Assembly (NCBI RefSeq): GCF_000018325.1
Contig: NC_009922.1
Location: 2,232,001 to 2,296,000, forward strand
Source: Alkaliphilus oremlandii OhILAs
GTDB lineage: Bacteria > Bacillota > Clostridia > Peptostreptococcales > Natronincolaceae
Direction of reading: 5' to 3'
DNA: 64,000 bases
How positions within the stretch are numbered: position 1 is the first letter of the stretch; every line of letters begins with the position of its first letter. Of the stretch, positions 44,824 through 53,468 are shown in pieces. Made by a program: the position numbers and the translations under genes. Under the pieces are notes generated by a model that had not been told where the DNA came from, searched no databases, and saw nothing but the letters and a program-made list of their open reading frames with translations.

Positions 44824-45510
44824 TTATGCGAAGAAAAATCCTTTTCTTCTTGCTGCTGTTGTTACTTCCTCCCAAGGAATAATCTTTAATGCGCCTGTAA
44901 TACAGTTATCAGCACATGCACCACATAGAATACATTTTGTGGATTTTTTGTCTTCTGGGTCGATTGTCGGCATATGCCATGGACAGGCTTGTGTACATGC
45001 GCCACATCCAACACATTTGCTTTCATCAACAGTCCAAGCACCAAATGGCTTTTCTTGTAAAGTAATCGCATCTACTGGACAAGCTGCTGCACATTTTGGC
45101 TCTCCATTTTCTGTTTTACATTCACTGCTTTGCTTACAAGTTTCAGGTGTCATTAAGAAATTTCCGTAATAGCCGTCAGCAGCACGGTAGTCTTCTTTAA
45201 TCTCTGTACCGTAGTTGTAGTTTCTGCTTACTTTAACTCTAGAAATAAGCGGATGGATTTTTGCATCATTGGATACTGTACAAACCATTTCGCATCGTTG
45301 ACATCCAACACATTTGTTTCTTTCTGCAATAAGGACTCCCCTTGCAGTTACAGCTGCAGTAGCGTTTTCTACGTTGGTGTTAGAACATCCTAATAGGTTC
45401 AGTACAGAAGCAGTAACAGTGATACCAGCGATACCTTTTCCACTAACCTTTAAGAATTCTCTTCTAGTTCTTAGTGTTTCTAAAAAATCTTGAATCTCTT
45501 TTTCAAACAT
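44824..45510 (-). CDS. ydhY: YdhY-type four-cluster ferredoxin with Tat signal, copy 1
   Basis: 228 residues from the ATG at 45510 after AGGAGGGAGAG. A Tat signal (TRREFLKVSGKG, about residues 17-28, then a hydrophobic stretch) is followed by four cluster motifs: CVGCQRCEMVC, a changed second motif, CVGCGACTQACP and CILCGACADNC. The second motif reads CKQSSEC-KTENGEPKC-AAACP, with nine extra residues compared with copy 2. It should pass electrons to or from the YdhV-type enzyme encoded next. Confidence 0.88.
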   Translation of the reverse strand: MFEKEIQDFLETLRTRREFLKVSGKGIAGITVTASVLNLLGCSNTNVENATAAVTARGVLIAERNKCVGCQRCEMVCTVSNDAKIHPLISRVKVSRNYNYGTEIKEDYRAADGYYGNFLMTPETCKQSSECKTENGEPKCAAACPVDAITLQEKPFGAWTVDESKCVGCGACTQACPWHMPTIDPEDKKSTKCILCGACADNCITGALKIIPWEEVTTAARRKGFFFA

Positions 45511-45704
45511 AAGGACTCTCCCTCCTATAATTAAGTTTGTTACCAATTTACTTCTAGCTTCATTTATGATGTGATTTATAATTTCCTTAAGCCGTTTGTT
45601 ATTTAACAAACTTCGTATTAAAAATATAAAAGGACTTAAGGTGTTTAACTAGGATTTGTTCTATTACTGTGATAATTTTTAATATAAGTAACTCTTATAA
45701 CTAT

Positions 45705-45733
45705 AATATAATTAAATAATTATCATTTGTCAA
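45705..45733 (-). promoter_or_regulatory. promoter of ydhY1-ydhV1 operon
   Basis: On the minus strand a perfect TTGACA and TATATT are spaced 17 bases apart. The leader to the start codon is about 190 bases and contains a hairpin (GTTTGTTA with TAACAAAC) inside a CCTTAAG/CTTAAGG stem, but no intrinsic terminator. Confidence 0.65.
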
Positions 45734-45838
45734 TATACCTTATTATTAAAAAACAAATAAATATTAATGTATTCTTTTATTTATCTAGGAATTTCAATAT
45801 TCTCAATGATTCTTCTTTTGCTTGAGGATCTTATTGTT

Positions 45839-45866
45839 TTGATTTTTATTTTGATTATGGTATAAT
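45839..45866 (+). promoter_or_regulatory. promoter of xdhC-family gene
   Basis: TTGATT and TATAAT are 16 bases apart, with an extended -10 (TGG before TATAAT), about 55 bases before the start codon at 45921. Confidence 0.55.
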
Positions 45867-45920
45867 TGTTGATAGATATATAACAGTCAACAGACTATAA
45901 TAGGAATTGGGTGATTTAGA

Positions 45921-46991
45921 ATGGTTAAAAATGTTTATGAAAATTTATCGAAGGATTTAATTGAAGGCAAAGAATCTGCATTATTGACATTTATGAAACA
46001 TCTCAACCCACGGGAAGGTTCTATTGAAAAAAAACTACATATTTCTAAAGCTTCTTTACTCAATGATGCTTCTACTATGGATCCTGAGCTACAAAAGGAG
46101 ATCCTCAATACCTTCCATAGTGGTATTCCCCATCTTTATCATCGAAGTGAAGAGGCGTCTATTTTAATTGAACCTTATTTTCCAAGACCGAGACTCATTA
46201 TTTTAGGTGGTGGGCATATTGCGAAGCCTCTATGTGAATTTGGCTTTAAAGTTGGATTTTCAGTTGTTGTGGCAGATGATCGTCCTACCTTTGCCAATGC
46301 AAACCGTTTTCCTGAGGCAGATGAGGTGATCTGCGAGGATTTTCAAAGGGTATTCGATACCTTAAAGTTAAGAGAGTCCGATTTTGTTGTGATTGTAACG
46401 AGAGGTCATCGCCATGACGGTGTCTGTCTTAGAAACACATTGAAATCGCATCCTGCCTATATTGGCATGATCGGTTCTAAGCGTAGGGTAAGAGAAATGA
46501 TGAGCCAGCTCATTGAAGAAGGTTATGATCAGGAACGATTGAACACCGTTCACTCCCCGATTGGACTTAGCATAGGCGCTGTTACACCAGATGAAATTGC
46601 AGTTTCCATCATTGCAGAAGTCATTGGATGCAGGAGAGCCCTGGGAACGAAATTAAGCAATAACAATAAATTTAATTGGCCCGAGTTTGATGCGGATGTC
46701 ATCAATCAGATCTGCGTGGCATCTGAAGTGCCAAGGGCACTGATTACGATCATTGCCTCTAAAGGATCTGTTCCTAGAAAAGCTGGTGCAAAAATGATTG
46801 TTTGGCTGGACGGTAGAACTATGGGGAGTATCGGCGGCGGTTGTAGCGAAGCAAATATCGCTACCTTATCTCGTGACGTTATCTTAAATCAGAGATTCTC
46901 TATTGAACATGTAGATATGACTGGACTTGCCGCAGAAGACGAAGGTATGGTTTGTGGCGGTACCATGGAGGTTCTCATCGAATCCATCTAA
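45921..46991 (+). CDS. XdhC/CoxI family cofactor-maturation protein
   Basis: 356 residues. A Rossmann domain (about 90-235, LIILGGGHIAKPL, VIVTRGHRHD, IGMIGSKRR) comes before a XdhC/CoxI domain (about 270-356, RALITIIASKGSVPRKAGAKM in part, SIGGGCSEANI). The N-terminal 85 residues look like a degenerate copy of the CoxI domain. In the best-studied XdhC the order is CoxI then Rossmann. XdhC proteins bind the molybdenum cofactor and help its sulfuration or insertion. It lies between the two YdhV/YdhY modules on the opposite strand. Confidence 0.85.
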   Translation: MVKNVYENLSKDLIEGKESALLTFMKHLNPREGSIEKKLHISKASLLNDASTMDPELQKEILNTFHSGIPHLYHRSEEASILIEPYFPRPRLIILGGGHIAKPLCEFGFKVGFSVVVADDRPTFANANRFPEADEVICEDFQRVFDTLKLRESDFVVIVTRGHRHDGVCLRNTLKSHPAYIGMIGSKRRVREMMSQLIEEGYDQERLNTVHSPIGLSIGAVTPDEIAVSIIAEVIGCRRALGTKLSNNNKFNWPEFDADVINQICVASEVPRALITIIASKGSVPRKAGAKMIVWLDGRTMGSIGGGCSEANIATLSRDVILNQRFSIEHVDMTGLAAEDEGMVCGGTMEVLIESI

Positions 46992-47017
46992 TGGATCGTA
47001 TCTTATTAAATATCATC

Positions 47018-47056
47018 AAAAAAGCTACGGAAGGAGGATTCCTCTCGTAGCTTTTT
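47018..47056 (+). terminator. intrinsic terminator of xdhC-family gene
   Basis: AAAAAGCTACG and GGAGG pair with CCTC and CGTAGCTTTTT, followed by T residues. Confidence 0.85.
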
Positions 47057-47138
47057 CTAATGGATTGATTTGTTTACAAATGCAGAAACTTATGTAATAA
47101 TTTTTCCGTCCTATTGGTCTTTACATTAAGCCTTACTG

Positions 47139-49253
47139 TTATTTAGGAAGTAAGTTCAGCTTTTCTAATTCATCAGCCACATCCTTTAGGTTTAATCGCT
47201 CTAAAGCCGCCCTTGTCGGTGCACCTGTCTTTTCATCCCACTGATATTGTTTATATAGCATAGTTAGTCCTAGCTGCATATCCTCACGATCCATCATTAC
47301 AGTCCCCTTTGTAAACGGTTTTGCATCTGGATTCTTCGCATCGATAAATGCCCACTCTGGAATGGTGTCGTGCTGGTTACGCATATCTACCGTATTCATA
47401 TTTTTTATAGTCAATGCTCTATGAAGTGTAGCAATTCTTTCTGCAGCAAAGTCTAATTGAGCCTCTGTGGTTTCTATACCTGTTGCTAAGCTGAAGAATT
47501 TAGCTTCTAAAGCCGTATCCCCTCTATAGTTTCTTTCTTTGGAAGGTGAAACCGTCATTGGCCATACCCAGTTACATAAAGTAATTGAATCGTGTAAGAA
47601 GTTTCGATCTAAGGACCATTTGGCGAATCTAGCTTTATACTCATTCATCGGTGTATAGTCCTGTGGTGCATCTAAAGCGTCTGGTGAGCCCCATACCTCG
47701 CCTGCAATTTCTTTTAATAGAGTTATCGGAAGACCAGCACCAATCATATTCATATGGGTATGAGAGTTTGCATCTCTGTTGAACATAACATTTACAAGAA
47801 CGCCGACTTGAGCGCCTGCCTCATTACTATGATGCTTTGGATAAGCCATCTTCGACCAGATATTGTTTCCATAGGAATTCCAGTAATCTGCTCCTAAATT
47901 CCATTCTTTATCTAAATAGTGAGGTCCAAGACCTAGCTTACTGAATTCTCCTTCTTTGAATGCAATTCTTCTATAGAATTCCAATAAGAATGCAGGATCT
48001 CCAGCTTCTAATAAATTCCATGGAATGCTATTATATTCTTCTGCTGGCAGTACTTCCTTCAGCTTTCCAGAATTATAAGCATATTTAAAGTCTCTAGGAA
48101 GCTGACCGTAGTTACTCCAGATACCATAATCGTCTGCAAGTCTAGAGCCTAAGCTCTTGGTAATGAGCGCAACTTCTCCCTTAGGGTCTCCATCGGAATA
48201 TCCTTTATGCATTACACTTCCTGGTGTTGAGAAGTTGATACAGGTACTGGCTGCATACGGTGTTAAACCATACTTTTCAAGCTCTGGAACCTTTAGATTC
48301 GATTGACAGCGAATTGGACAGGAGTGACATCCACCCATTTTAATCGTTCTTTCCTCCGCTACTGCCCCCAAGTCAAACACGGCCTTCTGTGTACGAAGAC
48401 CTACTTTATTAGGGTTGCCTGGAGGGCATTCTCCCGTTTCTACTGGAGGTACTGCTGCTCCCCAGAATAAAGCGGTCTGTGCTGTCCAACGACTTCCAGC
48501 ACTATGATATTCTGCCCATTGCTGCGGTGAATTCGGAACAACGTGCTGATTGTTTGCACCGATAATATCGGACATCATATATCGATTCAGTGCCAACCAA
48601 TCCTGTGTTTTTCCATCGGCAATTTTCACTGCGCCCGTTCCTCTAATCCCGATGGCCTTTAGTTTCTTAGATCCCAATACGCCACCATGCCCGCCAGCAG
48701 AGTGGTTTACACTGTTTACGATGGAAGATAAGTGGACTAAATTTTCACCGGCTTGACCGATGGATGCAATACAAGCTTCTTTACCCATAATACCGTTGAG
48801 CATTTTAGAAGTCTCTACAGTTCCTTTTCCCCATAGATTTGTAGCGTCTTCTATGGACACTTTGTCATCTTCAATCTTCAACCATACTGGTGTTTTAGAA
48901 ACTCCCTCAACAATAATTCCGTCCCATCCTGCAAATTTCAGGTATGCACCAAAATTTCCACCCATATGGCTATCAGTTACAGCATCATAAGGGTTAATCG
49001 GTGTAAGGGATGTAATATTTGTTCTTCCACTGCAAGGCGCACCGGTTCCAGTTAATGGTCCAACAGCAATCACTACTTTGTTTGCCTCATCAAAGGCTTT
49101 GGTTCCCTGAGGAACCTCATCAAATAAAACCTTATATCCAATACCAGCGCCGCCGATAAAGTCTTTATATTTCATAATATCTTCTGTAGAAATATTTCCT
49201 GTCGTTAAATTTACTCTTAAAAGTTTCCCAGCCCAGCCAGTTACCATTGCCAT
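47139..49253 (-). CDS. ydhV: YdhV-type tungsten/molybdenum pterin oxidoreductase (AOR family), copy 2
   Basis: 704 residues, collinear with copy 1 and very similar by eye throughout (TGWAGKLLRVNLTTGN, SHMGGNFGAYLKFAGWDG, GCHSCPIRCQS, NLLPK end). A short insertion (SDGDPKGE near residue 345) distinguishes it from copy 1. It has the same pterin and [4Fe-4S] features and unknown substrate. The start follows GGAGGAG. It is translated after its own ferredoxin gene in an operon controlled by the leader at 50147-50392. Confidence 0.88.
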   Translation of the reverse strand: MAMVTGWAGKLLRVNLTTGNISTEDIMKYKDFIGGAGIGYKVLFDEVPQGTKAFDEANKVVIAVGPLTGTGAPCSGRTNITSLTPINPYDAVTDSHMGGNFGAYLKFAGWDGIIVEGVSKTPVWLKIEDDKVSIEDATNLWGKGTVETSKMLNGIMGKEACIASIGQAGENLVHLSSIVNSVNHSAGGHGGVLGSKKLKAIGIRGTGAVKIADGKTQDWLALNRYMMSDIIGANNQHVVPNSPQQWAEYHSAGSRWTAQTALFWGAAVPPVETGECPPGNPNKVGLRTQKAVFDLGAVAEERTIKMGGCHSCPIRCQSNLKVPELEKYGLTPYAASTCINFSTPGSVMHKGYSDGDPKGEVALITKSLGSRLADDYGIWSNYGQLPRDFKYAYNSGKLKEVLPAEEYNSIPWNLLEAGDPAFLLEFYRRIAFKEGEFSKLGLGPHYLDKEWNLGADYWNSYGNNIWSKMAYPKHHSNEAGAQVGVLVNVMFNRDANSHTHMNMIGAGLPITLLKEIAGEVWGSPDALDAPQDYTPMNEYKARFAKWSLDRNFLHDSITLCNWVWPMTVSPSKERNYRGDTALEAKFFSLATGIETTEAQLDFAAERIATLHRALTIKNMNTVDMRNQHDTIPEWAFIDAKNPDAKPFTKGTVMMDREDMQLGLTMLYKQYQWDEKTGAPTRAALERLNLKDVADELEKLNLLPK

Positions 49254-49342
49254 TACGACTCCTCCAATCTCTATCTATAAAAATTTTATTGATGTTGTGA
49301 AAAAAATTCTAATTTTCTGCGATGCGTTATGATAACGATATA

Positions 49343-50005
49343 TTATGCAAACTGATATCCTTTTCTTAAAGCCATTTCAGATATTTTCTCCCATGGGATC
49401 ATCTGTAGTGACCCTGTAATACAGTTGGCTACGCATGCACCACATAGGATGCATTTTGTAGACTTTTTATCCTCAGGATCTACTGTTGGCATTCCCCATG
49501 GACAGGCTCTTTTACATACACCGCAGCCAATGCACTTACTCTCGTCTACCATCCAAGCACCCCATCTTTCATTCAGACTAATAGCGTCTACAGGACAGGC
49601 ACTGGCACATTTCGGATTTTCACATTGTTTACAGGTTTCAGGTGTCATCAGGAAGTTCCCATAATAACCATCTTCGTAACGGTAATTATCTTTAATTTCA
49701 TTACCATAATTAAAATTTCTACTAATCTTTACTCTAGAGATAAATGGATGAACCTTTCGGTCATTGGTAACGGTACAAACCATTTCACATCGTTGACATC
49801 CAACGCATTTATTTCTTTCTGAAATCAATATCCCCTTGGCAGTCACATAGGTCTCAGCACTTGCTACATCAACGTTGGTATATCCCAACATATTCATCAT
49901 GGAAGCCGTAACCGTAATCCCTGCAATCCCCTTACCACTGATCTTTAAAAATTCCCTTCTCGTTCTTAATGTTTCTAAAAAATCTGCAACTTCTCTTTCA
50001 AACAT
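49343..50005 (-). CDS. ydhY: YdhY-type four-cluster ferredoxin with Tat signal, copy 2
   Basis: 220 residues. A Tat signal (TRREFLKISGKG) is followed by a hydrophobic stretch and four regular [4Fe-4S] motifs: CVGCQRCEMVC, CKQCENPKCASACP, CIGCGVCKRACP and CILCGACVANC. Exported folded by Tat, it may form the electron-transfer subunit for the YdhV-type enzyme downstream. Confidence 0.9.
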   Translation of the reverse strand: MFEREVADFLETLRTRREFLKISGKGIAGITVTASMMNMLGYTNVDVASAETYVTAKGILISERNKCVGCQRCEMVCTVTNDRKVHPFISRVKISRNFNYGNEIKDNYRYEDGYYGNFLMTPETCKQCENPKCASACPVDAISLNERWGAWMVDESKCIGCGVCKRACPWGMPTVDPEDKKSTKCILCGACVANCITGSLQMIPWEKISEMALRKGYQFA

Positions 50006-50146
50006 AAGGACTCTCCCTCCTAATTTAGACTTTTTGCAATGAAACTTTAAGATGAAACGATGTTATTGCTGTCAATTTTTCTAGATTTATGGATAATCCA
50101 ACCACTTCCTTTCTATTTTTGTTAAATTTATAACAAAATATGATAA

Positions 50147-50392
50147 AAAAAATCTAAAAGTATTTAAAAAATACTTTTAGATTAGTAAACGGAAGCAATT
50201 CTTTCAACTAAGATAAAGCATCTATCTCATAAGAATTTTACTAATCTACGTTCAAAAGGAAGCTTCCTTTTGCTTATTAGACTAAGTTCTTTGTTACTTT
50301 AGGCTATAAGGCTAGTAGATCCAGTTTCAATATGAAATTCTATTTTTATGGAAATATCATTATATGCATGTATTTGTATGTATTTTCACTCT
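50147..50392 (-). promoter_or_regulatory. structured attenuator-like leader of ydhY2-ydhV2
   Basis: Between the promoter at 50399-50427 and the ydhY2 start lie about 390 bases. The transcript can form a hairpin CAAAAGGA-AGCT-TCCTTTTG (50272-50253). A closed domain follows: AGATTAGTAAA (50247-50237) pairs with TTTACTAATCT (50189-50179) around inner stems AATTCTT/AAGAATT and AGATA/TATCT. A 15-bp terminator stem (50183-50169 with 50165-50151) then ends in a T-tract. The domain and the terminator share five bases, so they compete. The class is not recognised. Confidence 0.65.
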
Positions 50393-50398
50393 ATTTTA

Positions 50399-50427
50399 AA
50401 TATAGTTATTTTTTTGTCATTTGTCAA
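50399..50427 (-). promoter_or_regulatory. promoter of ydhY2-ydhV2 operon
   Basis: Perfect TTGACA, 17-base spacer, TATATT on the minus strand. The first bases (TTGACAAATGA) are the same as in the copy 1 promoter, so promoters were duplicated with the genes. The rest of the gap to 50535 holds nothing I can support. Confidence 0.68.
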
Positions 50428-50534
50428 TACGCTTTCTATTATTTTATATGCATCCCCACTGATGGACATTCCATTATATAGTTTACGATATCGATTCTAA
50501 AAAATATGAGTTTGGAGGTTCATAAAACAAAACA

Positions 50535-50570
50535 AAATAAAACCTCGCCATTGGTGACGAGGCTTTATTT
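50535..50570 (-). terminator. intrinsic terminator of two-repeat protein gene
   Basis: AAATAAA-CCTCG pairs with CGAGG-TTTATTT with one mismatch near the base. It overlaps the stop codon region. Confidence 0.75.
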
Positions 50571-51222
50571 ATGGATTTTGTCTTTGCTCTACTTCAAGCC
50601 ACTCTGTTAGAGAGTTTGCGTGTGCTTTCGTCATATATTCATCGGAATATAGGTACAGAACGCCATTGGATGCTTTGGATTCTTGGATATCCTTATATTC
50701 TTCCTTTTTCTTTAATTGCTCTAAAACCCCATCAAATTGCTCCTTTGAAAGATTAAAGGGTCTCAATGTAAATAGTTTTGACGAAGTGGGTCTTGGATAG
50801 GTTTTCGATTCCTTTCTTACGGTATCTGCCACCATCTTTAGTAAATCTTTTTCCTCAACCATCACCAGCATATCGGCGTAGTTTTCTGTTACGTATTTGT
50901 CTGAAAATAAGTATAAGGAATTTGAGCCTTTTTTGCTATAAATATCTTTGAATTCTTCTCTTTCCTTCAGTTCATCGATGGATGTGATCAGTTCCTCCAC
51001 TTCCAAGAAAAATGGTTCTTCTAAAAATTCTTCTGCATTACATACTTGTCCTTCGAAGGATTTGTCCCTGATAAACCATCCCATGGATTCGATCTTATCG
51101 GCTTCAACGTCAATGATTCCCACCGTGTTTTCTGCACAGTCGATTTCTATTGCTTCAGCTTCTACGCCTTTGTTTTCTACTGTTTCATTTAGAGATTGTT
51201 TTTGTTCTGATTCCATACTCAT
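50569..51222 (-). CDS. two-repeat acidic protein, unknown (possible YdhW counterpart)
   Basis: 217 residues, acidic, no signal peptide or membrane segment. After an N-terminal acidic region, two related units of about 55 residues each occur near 70-130 and 155-212, matching over FLEVEELITSIDELKEREEF / FNLSKEQFDGVLEQLKKKEE and LYLFSDKYVT / LYLYSDEYMT. Each resembles a small helix-helix-strand unit. No family is confirmed. E. coli YdhW is of similar length and encoded beside ydhY-ydhV, so an equivalent role is possible but unproven. Confidence 0.6.
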   Translation of the reverse strand: MSMESEQKQSLNETVENKGVEAEAIEIDCAENTVGIIDVEADKIESMGWFIRDKSFEGQVCNAEEFLEEPFFLEVEELITSIDELKEREEFKDIYSKKGSNSLYLFSDKYVTENYADMLVMVEEKDLLKMVADTVRKESKTYPRPTSSKLFTLRPFNLSKEQFDGVLEQLKKKEEYKDIQESKASNGVLYLYSDEYMTKAHANSLTEWLEVEQRQNP

Positions 51223-51344
51223 TGTTATCCTCCGTTCTGGTTCTTAATAATTCCTATGATTTTTTAATGGGTATAAAAGTATTACCAACCACAGACATCA
51301 TAGATTGAATAGAGGATGTGCTGCAGCTGGCATTGGCATACTTT

Positions 51345-51560
51345 TTATTTAGTTTCTTTTTTATCAAGTACTACATCATCTATGGATATTTCCTTCTTTA
51401 TTTCGTCCATGTCTCCCTTTACATCATTGGAAAATTTCTTAAACTCACCAATTGATTTTCCTAAGGCTTTACCTAAGTCCGGAAGCTTTCCAGGTCCAAA
51501 TATTACAAGGGCAATCCCTAATATTAAAACCAATTCTCCTGTACCTATTTTACCAAACAT
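51345..51560 (-). CDS. tatA: twin-arginine translocase subunit TatA
   Basis: 71 residues: a membrane helix (about 6-22) with the family pattern IGTGELVLILGIALVIFGP and an amphipathic helix (LPDLGKALGKSIGEFKKF). It forms the Tat pore with TatC (39515). The two tat genes flank the Tat-signal ferredoxins. Confidence 0.95.
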   Translation of the reverse strand: MFGKIGTGELVLILGIALVIFGPGKLPDLGKALGKSIGEFKKFSNDVKGDMDEIKKEISIDDVVLDKKETK

Positions 51561-51831
51561 CTCAACGCCACCTTTTCACCTTTTATCATAACAAATAAAA
51601 CAAGACCAGCCAGCCTAATTATCGGATAAAATCGTCTTCTTGTTAAAAATTTGTTAATTTAACTTTATTATAACAGAGGTTCACATAAATTCAAAGGTTT
51701 TTTATAAAAATTTTAATAATAAATATTAATTAGTTTTAATTACAAATTCTTATATTTTGCCACAAGTATTTCTTAACCTATGATACAATTCCTTTTAGAA
51801 AACCGACTGTTTACAGAATCTATGTTAATAA

Positions 51832-51860
51832 TTGAAAAATTAAGAAAATTAATATATACT
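51832..51860 (+). promoter_or_regulatory. promoter of dihydrolipoamide dehydrogenase gene
   Basis: TTGAAA, 17-base spacer and TATACT lie 86 bases before the start codon. The remainder of the gap from 51561 is A/T-rich with no other feature seen. Confidence 0.55.
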
Positions 51861-51945
51861 ATAGAAGGAAATAGTAATGTATATTATCTGAATATACGTT
51901 AAAATACATAAACTTCTACAATAAAACTTTAGGAGGTTGAGTCCA

Positions 51946-53349
51946 TTGGAAAAGGATATCGTAATCATAGGCGGTGGCCCTGGGGGATACGTTGCTGCCA
52001 TTAGAGGCGCTCAATTGGGTGGAAAAGTGACATTAATCGAAGAAAATGCTTTAGGTGGCACTTGTTTAAACGTAGGCTGTATTCCTACAAAGGCCCTCTG
52101 CAAAAATGCAGAGGTCATTTCCACCTTAAAAAATATTGAGGAATTCGGAATTAAAGGCATCGAAAATTATAGTATTGACGTGGAGAAGATTCAAGAGAGA
52201 AAACAAAATGTGATCGATCAGCTTGTGGGCGGAATCCATACAGTGCTCAGTGCCTATGGTGTAGAAATTTTAAGGGGAAGAGGAACGATTCTAAATAAGA
52301 ATCTTGTGAAAGCCACTTTGGTAACGGGAGAAGAACGAGAGATTCCAGCAAAAAATATCATTATCGCCACTGGTGCAAAGCCAACGCTACCACCAATTCC
52401 TGGCATCCATTTAAATGGCGTTATGACAAGCAATGAGCTACTAAGCTTTAAGGAAATTCCAAAGCGTCTAGCGATTATCGGCGGCGGTGTTATCGGAATA
52501 GAGTTCGCAGGAATCTTCAATGCTCTAGGATCTGAGGTTACTGTATTTGAATTTGCTCCTAGTATTTTAATAAAGTTGGATAAGGATATTTCTAAGAGAC
52601 TAACCACATCCCTAAAAAAGGATGGCATTAAGATCAATACATCTACCGGTGTAGAAGAAATTAAGGAAAGCAACGGAAGTCTTGTGATTGTAGCAAAGGA
52701 TAAAAAGGGTTCCATTGAAGTAGAGGTGGATCAGGTTCTCGTTTCCGTTGGTAGAACTCCTGTTATAGAAGGACTGAACCTAGAAGGGATCGGCATTGAA
52801 TTAGATAGAAAACGAATTCAAGTTAATGATCGCTTTGAAACCAATGTAAAGGGTGTTTATGCCATCGGCGATGTGAACGGCGGCATGATGCTGGCGCACG
52901 AAGCTTCCCACGAAGGAAAATCTGTTGCTGAAATCATCATGGATGCTCCAGTTTCAGAAGATCGTGGCGTTGTGCCCAGCTGTATCTTCATATCTCCTGA
53001 GATTTCCACAGTTGGTATAACGGAAGAAGAAGCGAAGGAGCAGGGGATCGATTATAAAACAAGCAAATTTATGTTCGGTGCCAATGGTAAGGCTTTATCC
53101 ATGGGAGAACCACAAGGCTTTGTTAAAGTCATCTCCACTGGAGAAAACAATAGAATTATCGGTGTCCATATTATGGGACCTCATGCAGCCGATTTAATTC
53201 ACGAGGGCGCTTTGGCGATTCGAAATCAATTGACTGCCGATGATATTGCCAGTACAATTCATGCTCATCCTACTCTAGGAGAAGCCTTTGTAGAGGCTGT
53301 CATGGGATTGACCAACGAAGCAATTCATATGGTTCCGTCTAAAAGATAA
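51946..53349 (+). CDS. lpdA: dihydrolipoamide dehydrogenase
   Basis: 467 residues from the TTG at 51946, nine bases after AGGAGG; the TTG at 51937 touches the ribosome site. FAD motif IIGGGPGGYVAA, redox-active disulfide GGTCLNVGCIPTKAL, NAD motif IGGGVIGIEFAG and the C-terminal His-Glu pair HAHPTLGEAF are present. It has no lipoyl domain. It is monocistronic here, with no E1/E2 or glycine-cleavage genes nearby, so the lipoyl partner is elsewhere. Confidence 0.93.
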   Translation: MEKDIVIIGGGPGGYVAAIRGAQLGGKVTLIEENALGGTCLNVGCIPTKALCKNAEVISTLKNIEEFGIKGIENYSIDVEKIQERKQNVIDQLVGGIHTVLSAYGVEILRGRGTILNKNLVKATLVTGEEREIPAKNIIIATGAKPTLPPIPGIHLNGVMTSNELLSFKEIPKRLAIIGGGVIGIEFAGIFNALGSEVTVFEFAPSILIKLDKDISKRLTTSLKKDGIKINTSTGVEEIKESNGSLVIVAKDKKGSIEVEVDQVLVSVGRTPVIEGLNLEGIGIELDRKRIQVNDRFETNVKGVYAIGDVNGGMMLAHEASHEGKSVAEIIMDAPVSEDRGVVPSCIFISPEISTVGITEEEAKEQGIDYKTSKFMFGANGKALSMGEPQGFVKVISTGENNRIIGVHIMGPHAADLIHEGALAIRNQLTADDIASTIHAHPTLGEAFVEAVMGLTNEAIHMVPSKR

Positions 53350-53406
53350 TAAAATTCCTGTAAAAAAATAGAAGCTATTTAAAATACGAAGCTGTAAAAA
53401 GTAAAC

Positions 53407-53448
53407 GCTCCCCTCGGTTTAGATGGTATCACCCAAACCGAGGGGAGC
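53407..53448. terminator. bidirectional terminator between lpdA and activase gene
   Basis: GCTCCCCTCGGTTT pairs exactly with AAACCGAGGGGAGC around a 14-base loop, between convergent genes. Confidence 0.85.
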
Positions 53449-53468
53449 ATTTATAGATGGGATATTCT

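Noticed and set aside
42648..50005. Recent tandem duplication or assembly artefact of one YdhV/YdhY module
   Set aside because: The copies differ at many codons, have different insertions, different leaders and an intervening opposite-strand gene, so the duplication is old.
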